A DNA stretch of 64,000 nt from an uncultured Collinsella sp. GTDB lineage: Bacteria; Actinomycetota; Coriobacteriia; Coriobacteriales; Coriobacteriaceae. The stretch's first letter is position 1. Each line of letters opens with the position of its first letter. This document shows positions 53,359 to 61,401 of the stretch, in pieces. A program made the translations under genes and the position numbers. The stretch covers positions 1 through 64,000 of the forward strand of contig CATYIV010000007.1 of assembly GCA_958407465.1 (NCBI GenBank), in the 5' to 3' direction. The notes beneath the pieces were generated by a model that saw only the letters and a list, made by a program, of their open reading frames with translations, ran no database searches and had not been told where the DNA came from.

Positions 53359-54129
53359 TTGGCAAACGATACAAATGGCGCGATGTGCGCGAGCGGTGCT
53401 GCCGGCGCCGAGACCACGCCGCTCATCGAGTTTCGCGACGTGGTGTTTTCCTATGCGGGTCATACGGTGGTCGACGGCGTTTCGCTGCAGGTGGATCGTG
53501 GTGAACTCGTTGCTCTGCTTGGTCCTAACGGTTGTGGCAAGACGACGATCATGCGCCTTATCAACGGCCTTGAGCTCGCGGACGCAGGGGCATACCTGTT
53601 TGACGGGCACGTGATCGATGCGGCGTTTCTAAAGGATTCCGCGGCCGCTCAGCGTTTTCATCAGCGCGTAGGTTTTGTGTTCCAGAATGCCGATGCTCAG
53701 CTGTTCTGCGCTACGGTGGGCGAGGAAGTTGCTTTTGGTCCCGCGCAGATGGGGCTGCCGGCAGACGAGCTCGAGCGCCGCGTGCGCGATGCCATGGGGC
53801 TGTTTCAGGTTGTCGACCTTGCCGATGCCTCTCCCTATCAGCTCTCGGGCGGGCAAAAGAAACGCGTTGCGCTGGCTGCGGTGGTGTCGATGAACCCGGA
53901 TATCTTGGTCCTCGACGAGCCTACCAATGGACTCGACGAGGATTCATGCGACATCGTGGTCAACTTCTTGCTGGCCTACGTCGCGGCGGGTAAGACGGTC
54001 TTGATGAGCACGCATCACCAGGATTTGGTGCGACGCCTGGGTGCCCGTGCAATCTATATCGATCGATATCACCATGTGGTCGAGGCACCTTCGCCGTCGT
54101 ATGGAACCGAAAGCGGTGCTACGGACTAG
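53359..54129 (+). CDS. cbiO: ECF transporter ATPase, CbiO/NikO type
   Basis: 256 residues. Walker A is GPNGCGKTT, the Q-loop VFQNADAQLF (the usual CbiO form), the signature LSGGQKKR and Walker B ILVLDEPTNGLD, with the switch His in STHHQDLV. It powers the transporter as a homodimer. The start is uncertain: a TTG at 53359 has GGGAAGGG upstream, while an ATG at 53335 adds eight residues but has no visible ribosome site. It is the third gene of the metal-uptake operon; 45 bp separate it from cbiQ. Confidence 0.93.
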   Translation: MANDTNGAMCASGAAGAETTPLIEFRDVVFSYAGHTVVDGVSLQVDRGELVALLGPNGCGKTTIMRLINGLELADAGAYLFDGHVIDAAFLKDSAAAQRFHQRVGFVFQNADAQLFCATVGEEVAFGPAQMGLPADELERRVRDAMGLFQVVDLADASPYQLSGGQKKRVALAAVVSMNPDILVLDEPTNGLDEDSCDIVVNFLLAYVAAGKTVLMSTHHQDLVRRLGARAIYIDRYHHVVEAPSPSYGTESGATD

Positions 54130-54208
54130 TTGCTGCGTAGAGCGTGCGTAGCCGCCCGCGCGGCTTTGCCGTGATGGTATAGTTATCCAGGTTTTTATGG
54201 GGGTGGCT

Positions 54209-55057
54209 ATGCCAAGCTGGAACATTCATATCGCTCAGACGGAGCGTTTGCTGGAGCGCACCGGTGCGCTTGCCAATAGCGTGCGCGACCGCAATGCCTT
54301 TTTGTTTGGCTGCGTGGTTCCGGATATCTTCGTGGGCTATATGGTCCCTGGCATCGCCGATCCCATTCCGTACCGCATTACGCATTTTGCCAAGCCTGAG
54401 CCCATCCCTAAGCCTCGTGAGCATGAGTTCTGGGATACCTATGTGGCACCGTTGCTTAAAAGTTCGCCCATCGGTGCGCCGGCCGCGGCGACCTCGATTA
54501 TCGAGGAACGCGAGCGGCTGAACCGCGTGCACTATCCCCAGCGCTACAAGGATGCCGAGCCGGTTGCCGGTCCCGGCGCCTGTGAGTTCTCGCTTGCGTC
54601 CGAAGATGTGGCACAGTCGTTGCTCGATTTGACACTTGGTGTCTGGTCGCATCTGGTGGCCGATACCGTATGGAATACGCGCGTGAATCAGTACCTGGAG
54701 GCGCACGGCGGCAAGCCGTGCGAGGAGTTCCGCATTAAAAAGCAAGGCGACTTTGACTGGTTCGGCAAGACGCTCGGCATTGTTTCGATTCCGCGCGCGA
54801 CCGATCGCCTGTATACTGCGGCGACGCGTTTTGGGCAGTATCCCATCCATAAGGAGTATGTGCTCAAGACCATCGGCGTTATGCACGAGATCGTGCGCGA
54901 AAACCCCGGTGAGCCCGATCATCCGCCGTATCGCCTGCTAACCGAGGAGTTTTTCGATGCGACGTTTACCGAGGTCATCGAGCTGACCGAGGCGGGTTTT
55001 GCCGTCCGTGTCGAATCGCCCGATGTGCCTGCGCTGCCCCTGATTGCTAGCTGCTAG
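54209..55057 (+). CDS. Zinc-dependent phospholipase-C-like protein
   Basis: 282 residues. It begins PSWNIHIAQ and has FLFGCVVPDIF, THF and LGVWSHLVADTVWN, a His/Asp pattern that matches the Zn_dep_PLPC family (phospholipase C and S1/P1 nuclease-like fold). No signal peptide is seen, so a secreted lipase role is doubtful; cytoplasmic family members of unknown role are common. The ATG at 54209 has GGGGG five bases upstream; an ATG at 54197 is the alternative. It converges on the next gene with overlapping stop codons. Confidence 0.75.
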   Translation: MPSWNIHIAQTERLLERTGALANSVRDRNAFLFGCVVPDIFVGYMVPGIADPIPYRITHFAKPEPIPKPREHEFWDTYVAPLLKSSPIGAPAAATSIIEERERLNRVHYPQRYKDAEPVAGPGACEFSLASEDVAQSLLDLTLGVWSHLVADTVWNTRVNQYLEAHGGKPCEEFRIKKQGDFDWFGKTLGIVSIPRATDRLYTAATRFGQYPIHKEYVLKTIGVMHEIVRENPGEPDHPPYRLLTEEFFDATFTEVIELTEAGFAVRVESPDVPALPLIASC

Positions 55058-56127
55058 CTGGCCGGCCCGGCAGTGAATAGCTCAACCCAATCGACAAGTA
55101 GCTCTTGCCGTAAGGTATCTTCGGCAATGCGTTCCTGTTTGGTCTTTGGGATGTGGGGAAGCCCGGCCTTTTTATGGATGAGCTCGGCTATGTGGTCGAA
55201 GCTCTTCTTCTCCTTGATCTGGTCATAGGTAATTTGGATGACGTCGTAGCCCATGCTTGTGAGTGCGGTGGCGCGCTCGGCATCGGAGAGGCTCGCGGCT
55301 TCGCTGTCGTGGGCAGAGCGGCCTTGGCATTCCAGAATGACGCCCATGCTGTCGGTGGCGCTTTCGACGAGGATATCGGCGTAGCAGCAGGTTTTGTCAT
55401 ACAGCGAACGTGCGGCTTCACTGAGCGGGATGCGCGCGTTGTTGGCGATCTCGATGCCCTGGCCGCCCTCGTCGCGGGGGAGCGAGATAAGCATGGAGGT
55501 CTGTACTTCGAAGGGCGAGGCGGCCTGCCCCGTCATGTGCTCGGCCGCCCAGCGCAGTTGTTTGACGCCGCGCAGGCCTGCGGCTTGCTTGGCGAACGCG
55601 GCGATATCCGTTGCGGTAAGAAGCGGCGTGCGCTTCCACAAGTTGGTGTCATTGCCCTTGGTGTCGTTAACTCGCTCCCAGCCGCAGTTGGGTGGAATGA
55701 ACTTAAGCGAAATAGCTTCATCGAGTTGTTGTTGCGTTCGCTCGCAGGGCTTAAACACTGCAAAGGAGCCGCACATCTCGTAGCAAGCCATGAGTAACTG
55801 GTTGCGTGAAACCTGCGTAGCAAGGTTGAGCAGCGTGAACTCCGGTGACGTGACATCAAACCCATGTTCAGTCTGCCTAAACGGCCCCGGAGGTGGTTCT
55901 TGGGTCAGGAGGTGCGATTTAAACAGGCTTCGCGACCCGGATTGTGCCCGAGTGAATACAAGCCTGTGAAGTGGTGCGTGAAGCAGGTCTTTTACAACTG
56001 CATGACTTCCGAGGCCACAACATCTGCGATCCATATTGCCAAGGCTAATGGCGGGGTAAAGGCCTAATACCTGCGGCGGGATGCGGTAGTAGTTAAAGGC
56101 GGATTGCCCACAAAGCGTCAGGTCCAT
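55054..56127 (-). CDS. Orphan AbiEi/DUF559-like protein with nuclease-like C-terminus
   Basis: 357 residues. The pattern LCGQSAFNYYRIPP at the N-terminus and VTSPEFTLLNLATQ in the middle recur in coriobacterial AbiEi-like proteins. The C-terminal half has ADILVESATDSMGVILECQGRSAHDS, a D-to-E-x-Q spacing like PD-(D/E)XK (Vsr/DUF559) nucleases, and a helix then SMGYDVIQITYDQI as in DUF559 proteins. No partner toxin or modification gene is adjacent. The role may be genome defence or regulation; this is inferred. AGGAGGGC precedes the ATG. It overlaps the stop of the converging gene by four bases. Confidence 0.6.
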   Translation of the reverse strand: MDLTLCGQSAFNYYRIPPQVLGLYPAISLGNMDRRCCGLGSHAVVKDLLHAPLHRLVFTRAQSGSRSLFKSHLLTQEPPPGPFRQTEHGFDVTSPEFTLLNLATQVSRNQLLMACYEMCGSFAVFKPCERTQQQLDEAISLKFIPPNCGWERVNDTKGNDTNLWKRTPLLTATDIAAFAKQAAGLRGVKQLRWAAEHMTGQAASPFEVQTSMLISLPRDEGGQGIEIANNARIPLSEAARSLYDKTCCYADILVESATDSMGVILECQGRSAHDSEAASLSDAERATALTSMGYDVIQITYDQIKEKKSFDHIAELIHKKAGLPHIPKTKQERIAEDTLRQELLVDWVELFTAGPAS

Positions 56128-56181
56128 AATGCCCTCCTGGCCGAAATCATCTCTTTGAAGCGAGTGATGCCAGCGTCAATC

Positions 56182-56305
56182 CGGAAGTATGCGGCAAAAT
56201 CTGAACCCTATGAGCGGACCTGGCTTTTGAGGCTAGTTTATCAGGCATTTTGTTGCGAAAAAACAGGGTGTGCTCGGAGGTTCCAGAATTTGCCGCATAC
56301 TTCCG
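56182..56305. repeat. 124-bp interrupted inverted repeat
   Basis: CGGAAGTATGCGGCAAAA plus TCTG (56182-56203) matches the complement of 56284-56305 at 21 of 22 positions, with an 80-base centre. It lies upstream of the nuclease-like gene and downstream of pyk, and occurs once in the window. Confidence 0.88.
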
Positions 56306-56484
56306 AAAACCAGGTCGATTTGGTTCTTGCTAAAACGATTTATCAGCCCTGTGTGAGGTGTGGGTTTGCCACCGGGCGAACACTTTTAGCGCTTGGGGCT
56401 TTTTTTTGGCCTCGAAGGGTGGATTTCGCGCTTTTGGTAAAGAAATGAGTGCGTGTTTTGCCGTGCGGCGGCATTGGCACAGAA

Positions 56485-56519
56485 AAAGGGCCCGGAAGGC
56501 AATGCCTTCCGGGCCCTTT
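56485..56519 (-). terminator. Terminator of pyruvate kinase
   Basis: On the minus strand a 14-bp perfect stem (56488-56501 with 56503-56516), extended by A-T pairs, is followed by TTTTTCTG. Confidence 0.93.
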
Positions 56520-56547
56520 GCAATGCAAATCTGCTTGCAAGTACGAT

Positions 56548-58008
56548 TTAGCGTACCTGAGCGACGTAAGCGACGTTGGTCGAGGAGACCTTGTCCTCGA
56601 GCTGGACGCTCATGCGGGGATCGCCGGCGGTAGCGACGGTCAAATCGCCAGTCTTGACGTAGCCGAGCTCCTTAGCGGTCTCGATCGCCTTGACGATCGT
56701 GCCGTTGACGGTGCCCTGGGTAATCTCTGCCTGGTGCGGGATGACGCCCCAGTACATGATCATCTGCTGGACGGCCCACTCGTGGCGGGAGAACGCGCAG
56801 ATCGGCATGTTGGGACGGAAGTGCGAGATCAGGCGGGCAGTACGACCAGTGGTCGTCGGCACGGTGATGCACTTGGCGCCAACGGTGGTGGCCATGTTCA
56901 CAGCGGACATACCCACAACGTTGTTGACGACGCGGGTGCCGTGAGCGTCAGCCGGAACCTCGAGTGGAGCGTGAGCCGGGAGGTACTTCTCGGTCTCGAG
57001 AGCAATGCTGGCCTGCATCTTGACGGCCTCGACCGGGTACTTACCGGCAGCGGACTCGCCAGAGAGCATAACGGCGTCGGTGCCGTCGTAAATGGCGTTA
57101 GCAACGTCGGCAACCTCGGCGCGCGTCGGGCGCGGGTTCTGCTGCATGGAGTCGAGCATCTGCGTAGCGGTGATAACGGGCTTGTAGGCCGCGTTGCACT
57201 TAGCGATGATCTCCTTTTGGATGTGCGGAACGAGCTCGGGCTTGATCTCGATGCCCAGGTCGCCACGGGCGACCATGATGCCGTCGGAAGCCTCGAGGAT
57301 CTCGTCGAAGTTCTCGACGCCCAGGGCGCACTCGATCTTCGGGAAGATTGTCACGTGCTCGCCACCGTTCTCGCGGCAAAGCTTGCGAATGCCGCGGACG
57401 GACTCGCCGTCACGGATGAAGGAAGCGGCGATGTAGTCGATGTTCTCGGTCAGGCCAAAGAGGATGTCCTGACGATCGCGCTCGGTGATAGCGGGCAGCG
57501 AGATGTTGACGTTGGGCATGTTGACGCCCTTGCGCTCGCCGATCAGGCCGTCGTTCTTAACGACGCAGGTCATGTCCTGGCCGTCGACGGACTCGACCTC
57601 GAGGGCAACCAGACCATCATCGATCAGGATAAGGGAGCCCTTCTCGACTTCGGAGGGCAGAGCCAGGTAGTCGAGGGAGATGTGCTCAGAGGTGCCGTGG
57701 AAATCCTCGGACGTGGGCTGAGCGGTGACGACGATCTTATCGCCGGTCTTGACGGCAACCTTCTTGCCGTCGACCAGAAGGCCGGTGCGGACCTCGGGGC
57801 CCTTGGTGTCGAGCAGGATGCCGACGGGCAGACCGAGCTCCTTGGAAATACGACGGACGCGCTCGATGCGACCGTGGTGCTCGTCGTAGGATCCGTGCGA
57901 GAAGTTAAAACGGGCGACGTTCATGCCCGCCTTGATCATCTCGCGGATGGTCTCGTCGCTATCGCAGGCGGGACCCATGGTGCATACAATCTTGGTGCGC
58001 TTGTACAT
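56548..58008 (-). CDS. pyk: Pyruvate kinase
   Basis: 486 residues. It transfers phosphate from phosphoenolpyruvate to ADP, the last step of glycolysis. The start RTKIVCTMGPACDSDETI, ARFNFSHGSYDEH, LLDTKGPEVRTG, the metal/substrate block FPKIECALGVENFDEIL with MVARGDLGIEI, and KPVITATQMLDSM are all present. The C-terminal allosteric domain is included (TTTGRTARLISHFRP). The PEP so consumed competes with the PTS in the same organism. GGAGG precedes the ATG at 58008. Confidence 0.98.
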   Translation of the reverse strand: MYKRTKIVCTMGPACDSDETIREMIKAGMNVARFNFSHGSYDEHHGRIERVRRISKELGLPVGILLDTKGPEVRTGLLVDGKKVAVKTGDKIVVTAQPTSEDFHGTSEHISLDYLALPSEVEKGSLILIDDGLVALEVESVDGQDMTCVVKNDGLIGERKGVNMPNVNISLPAITERDRQDILFGLTENIDYIAASFIRDGESVRGIRKLCRENGGEHVTIFPKIECALGVENFDEILEASDGIMVARGDLGIEIKPELVPHIQKEIIAKCNAAYKPVITATQMLDSMQQNPRPTRAEVADVANAIYDGTDAVMLSGESAAGKYPVEAVKMQASIALETEKYLPAHAPLEVPADAHGTRVVNNVVGMSAVNMATTVGAKCITVPTTTGRTARLISHFRPNMPICAFSRHEWAVQQMIMYWGVIPHQAEITQGTVNGTIVKAIETAKELGYVKTGDLTVATAGDPRMSVQLEDKVSSTNVAYVAQVR

Positions 58009-58340
58009 TCAGACCTCCATCTGACATCGTCTTGCGCTGATAGATAAACCATAAGAAATAAAACTGAGATGATTATAACGAAATGCCGACCGAATACCCC
58101 AAAAAATCGACCGTATGCCGAATTAGAAGTTCATTTTTTGCGAATAAACGGTATATGCAAAAACTTTACCAACCGTTCTAACCGCTGCTATCTGGGCGAT
58201 ATTTCAGTTTGATGATGCACCGAAGAAAAAACGTTTTATCAATGTCGAACATCATACGGTCTGCATCGTTGCACTCGAGCCGTGTTTCCAATTGGAATGT
58301 TTTGGCTAGACGCGTCGCTTTGGGGTACCATAGCTCCACT
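58009..58340. other. AT-rich divergent promoter region between pyk and the P-type ATPase
   Basis: Clearly richer in A/T than the rest of the window. TATAAC- and TATATG-like words near 58073 and 58150 could be -10 elements for pyk. No further structure was recognised before the leader hairpins. Confidence 0.55.
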
Positions 58341-58442
58341 ATCAACTGCCGCTCAGCACGGCAGCCTTGATGAGCCCTTGCCCTTCTCCTGGGAATTATG
58401 ATCGGGCATCAATCTGCTGAGTGGCCCGAATCCCAGGAGGGG
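58341..58442 (+). promoter_or_regulatory. Structured leader with kissing-loop potential, burying the ATPase ribosome site
   Basis: Hairpin 1: ATCAA-CTGCCG (58341-58351) with CGGCAG-CC-TTGAT (58359-58371), loop CTCAGCA. Hairpin 2: CTCCTGGGA (58386-58394) with TCCCAGGAG (58431-58439) and an inner CGGGC/GCCCG stem (58403-58407, 58424-58428); its loop carries TGCTGAG (58415-58421), the exact complement of loop 1. The Shine-Dalgarno AGGAGG (58435-58440) is inside hairpin 2. A competing helix joins TTGAT-GA-GCCC (58367-58377) to GGGCATCAA (58404-58412). It does not match any riboswitch class I can name. Confidence 0.65.
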
Positions 58443-58449
58443 ACTCTAT

Positions 58450-61131
58450 ATGCAAAAGGAATACCTGTCCGCCGCGGCGGAGGTACTCAGCGACCAAGGT
58501 GTCGATGAGAGCCTCGGCCTGAGCAACGACGAGGCGTCGTCGCGCCTCGCCAAGACAGGCCCTAACAAGCTCGAGGAAGCCGAGAAGACGCCGTTGTGGA
58601 AGCGCTTCTTTGAGCAGATGGCCGACCCCATGGTCATCATGCTGATCGTTGCCGCCGTCATCAGTGCACTCACGGGCATGGTCAAGGGTGAGGCGGACTT
58701 TGCCGACGTCGCCATCATCATGTTCGTCGTTATCGTCAACTCGGTGCTGGGCGTGGTCCAGGAGGCTAAAAGCGAGGAGGCTCTCGAGGCCCTGCAGGAG
58801 ATGAGCGCGGCGCAGTCCAAGGTGCTGCGCGACGGCAAGCTCGTGCACCTGCCGAGCGCCGAGCTCGTGCCCGGTGACGTGATCATGCTCGAGGCGGGCG
58901 ACTCCGTCCCGGCCGACTGCCGCGTGCTCGAGAGCGCCACGATGAAGATCGAGGAGGCCGCCCTTACCGGCGAGTCCGTGCCCGTCGAGAAGCATGCCAA
59001 CGTGATCGAGCTCGCCGCCGGCACCGACGACGTGCCGCTCGGCGACCGCAAGAACATGTGCTACATGGGCTCCACCGTGGTGTACGGCCGTGGCCGCGCC
59101 GTCGTAGTCGGTACCGGCATGAACACCGAGATGGGTAAGATCGCCGGCGCCCTGGCCGAGGCCAAGGAAGAGCTCACGCCGCTGCAGGTGAAGCTTGCCG
59201 AGCTCAGCCGCATCCTCACTATCATGGTTATCGTCATCTGCGTCGTTATCTTTGGCGTCGACATCATCCGCCACGGCGTGGGCAACGTTCTCACCGACCC
59301 GACCGCGCTGCTCGATACCTTTATGGTCGCTGTCTCGCTTGCCGTCGCCGCCATCCCTGAGGGTCTGGTTGCCGTCGTGACTATCGTGCTTTCGCTCGGC
59401 GTGACCAAAATGGCCAAGCGCCAGGCGATTATCCGCAAGCTCTCTGCCGTCGAAACCCTTGGCTGCACGCAGACCATCTGCTCCGACAAGACCGGTACCC
59501 TTACCCAAAACAAGATGACCGTCGTCAAGCACGAGCTCGCTGCGCCTAAGGAGAAGTTCCTGGCCGGTATGGCGCTGTGCTCCGATGCCCAGTGGGACGA
59601 GGACCTGGGCGAGGCCGTTGGTGAGCCGACTGAGTGCGCGCTCGTCAACGATGCCGGCAAGGCTGGTCTTACTGGCCTGACTGCCGAGCACCCGCGCGTG
59701 GGCGAGGCCCCGTTCGACTCGGGCCGTAAGATGATGTCCGTGGTCGTCGAGACCCTGGATGGCGAGTACGAGCAGTACACCAAGGGCGCGCCCGACGTGG
59801 TGATCGGCCTGTGCACCCATATCTACGAGGGCGATAAGGTTGTCCCCCTGACCGAGGAACGTCGTGCCGAGCTCGTGGCCGCCAACAAGGCCATGGCCGA
59901 CGAGGCCCTGCGCGTGCTGGCGCTGGCAAGCCGCACCTACACCGAGGTCCCGGCCGACTGCAGTCCCGCCGCGCTCGAGCATGACCTGGTCTTCTGCGGC
60001 CTGTCCGGCATGATTGACCCGGTTCGTCCCGAGGTCGCCGACGCCATCCGCGAGGCGCACGATGCCGGTATCCGCACCGTCATGATCACGGGCGACCACA
60101 TCGACACCGCCGTGGCCATCGCCAAACAGCTGGGCATCGTCACCGATCGCAGCCATGCCATCACCGGTGCCGACCTCGATCGCATGAGCGACGAGGAACT
60201 CGACGCGCACATCGAGGACTACGGCGTGTACGCCCGCGTCCAGCCCGAGCACAAGACACGCATCGTCGAGGCTTGGAAGTCGCGCGACCAGATCGTGGCC
60301 ATGACGGGCGACGGCGTCAACGACGCCCCGTCCATCAAGCGCGCCGACATCGGCGTCGGTATGGGCATCACCGGCACCGACGTCACCAAGAACGTTGCCG
60401 ACATGGTGCTTGCCGACGACAACTTCGCCACCATCATCGGTGCCTGCGAAGAGGGCCGTCGCATCTACGACAACATCCGCAAGGTCATCCAGTTCCTGCT
60501 TTCGGCCAACCTTGCTGAGGTGTTCTCGGTGTTTATCGCCACGCTCATCGGCTTTACCATCTTCCAGCCGGTGCAGCTGCTGTGGGTGAACCTGGTCACC
60601 GACTGCTTCCCCGCGCTCGCGCTGGGCATGGAGGATGCCGAGGGTGACATCATGAAGCGCAAGCCGCGCAACGCCAAGGACGGTGTCTTTGCCGGTCACA
60701 TGGGCCTGGACTGCGTGGTCCAGGGTCTGATCATCACCGTGCTGGTGCTGGCGAGCTTCTTTGTGGGCGTGTACTTTGACATGGGCTACATCCACATCGC
60801 CGATATGATCGCCGGCAATGCCGACGAGGAAGGCGTGATGATGGCGTTCATCACGCTCAACATGGTCGAGATTTTCCACTGCTTCAATATGCGCAGCCGT
60901 CGTGCGTCGCTGTTCACCATGAAGAAGCAGAACAAGTGGCTGTGGGCTTCTGCCGCGCTGGCACTGGTGCTGACGGTGATCGTGACCGTGCAGCCGACGC
61001 TTGCCGAGATGTTCTTTGGCCCCGTGACGCTTGAGCTCAAGGGCGTTCTTGCCGCGCTGGGCCTGGCCTTCCTGATCATCCCGCTGATGGAGATCTACAA
61101 GGCGATCATGCGCGCGGTCGAAAAAGAGTAG
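58450..61131 (+). CDS. Ca2+-type P-type ATPase (P2A/PMCA-like)
   Basis: 893 residues. The phosphorylation site is DKTGTLT with D346, the actuator loop TGES lies near residue 173, and the hinge is TGDGVNDAPSIKRADIG. Ion-site features match Ca2+ pumps: AAIPEGLVA in M4 and LWVNLVTD in M6, with Asn, Thr and Asp in place. No Cys-Pro-Cys motif, so not a heavy-metal type. It exports Ca2+ (or Mn2+) from the cytoplasm. The ribosome site sits in a leader hairpin, so expression may be controlled at translation. The pump is alone on its transcript and ends with two hairpins. Confidence 0.94.
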   Translation: MQKEYLSAAAEVLSDQGVDESLGLSNDEASSRLAKTGPNKLEEAEKTPLWKRFFEQMADPMVIMLIVAAVISALTGMVKGEADFADVAIIMFVVIVNSVLGVVQEAKSEEALEALQEMSAAQSKVLRDGKLVHLPSAELVPGDVIMLEAGDSVPADCRVLESATMKIEEAALTGESVPVEKHANVIELAAGTDDVPLGDRKNMCYMGSTVVYGRGRAVVVGTGMNTEMGKIAGALAEAKEELTPLQVKLAELSRILTIMVIVICVVIFGVDIIRHGVGNVLTDPTALLDTFMVAVSLAVAAIPEGLVAVVTIVLSLGVTKMAKRQAIIRKLSAVETLGCTQTICSDKTGTLTQNKMTVVKHELAAPKEKFLAGMALCSDAQWDEDLGEAVGEPTECALVNDAGKAGLTGLTAEHPRVGEAPFDSGRKMMSVVVETLDGEYEQYTKGAPDVVIGLCTHIYEGDKVVPLTEERRAELVAANKAMADEALRVLALASRTYTEVPADCSPAALEHDLVFCGLSGMIDPVRPEVADAIREAHDAGIRTVMITGDHIDTAVAIAKQLGIVTDRSHAITGADLDRMSDEELDAHIEDYGVYARVQPEHKTRIVEAWKSRDQIVAMTGDGVNDAPSIKRADIGVGMGITGTDVTKNVADMVLADDNFATIIGACEEGRRIYDNIRKVIQFLLSANLAEVFSVFIATLIGFTIFQPVQLLWVNLVTDCFPALALGMEDAEGDIMKRKPRNAKDGVFAGHMGLDCVVQGLIITVLVLASFFVGVYFDMGYIHIADMIAGNADEEGVMMAFITLNMVEIFHCFNMRSRRASLFTMKKQNKWLWASAALALVLTVIVTVQPTLAEMFFGPVTLELKGVLAALGLAFLIIPLMEIYKAIMRAVEKE

Positions 61132-61155
61132 GTCGAAAGGCCATCCCTCCCACCG

Positions 61156-61244
61156 GCCCGACCGCCTGCGGGGTTTCTTCTTCGCTGGTCCTCGCGCTTC
61201 GCGCTGCGGGATCGCTCAGAAGAAACCCCTCTCGGCGGTCGGGC
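61156..61244. repeat. 89-bp GC-rich inverted repeat after the ATPase
   Basis: GCCCGACCGCC (61156-61166) pairs with GGCGGTCGGGC (61234-61244), and GGGGTTTCTTCT (from 61170) pairs with AGAAGAAACCCC (61218-61229). The centre contains GCGCTTCGCGC, a further small palindrome. Confidence 0.88.
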
Positions 61245-61287
61245 TTTCGGACAACCTCTCGGGACCGTAAGCTGAGGGAAAGTTTGT

Positions 61288-61322
61288 GAGCCGATCGAGC
61301 GTTTGCTCGACCGGCTCTTTTT
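61288..61322 (+). terminator. Terminator upstream of rsgA
   Basis: GAGCCGATCGAGC (61288-61300) pairs with GCTCGACCGGCTC (to 61317), followed by TTTTTG. Confidence 0.88.
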
Positions 61323-61401
61323 GATTTAGGGCTTTGCCCGGCCAGCTCTATTTGATTTAAAATACCTGCTCAGTTGTGATTTATGGTGCTGGGAGGCGCT
61401 T

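Noticed and set aside
58341-58442. yybP-ykoY (Mn2+) riboswitch
   Set aside because: The conserved loop sequences of that class are missing; only the gene context is similar.
58396-60879. 827-codon open frame on the minus strand across the P-type ATPase gene
   Set aside because: Low-complexity His/Asp/Val/Gly composition typical of the reverse strand of GC-rich genes. The same applies to long reverse frames over rmuC (828-2417), mfd (4853-7483) and others.
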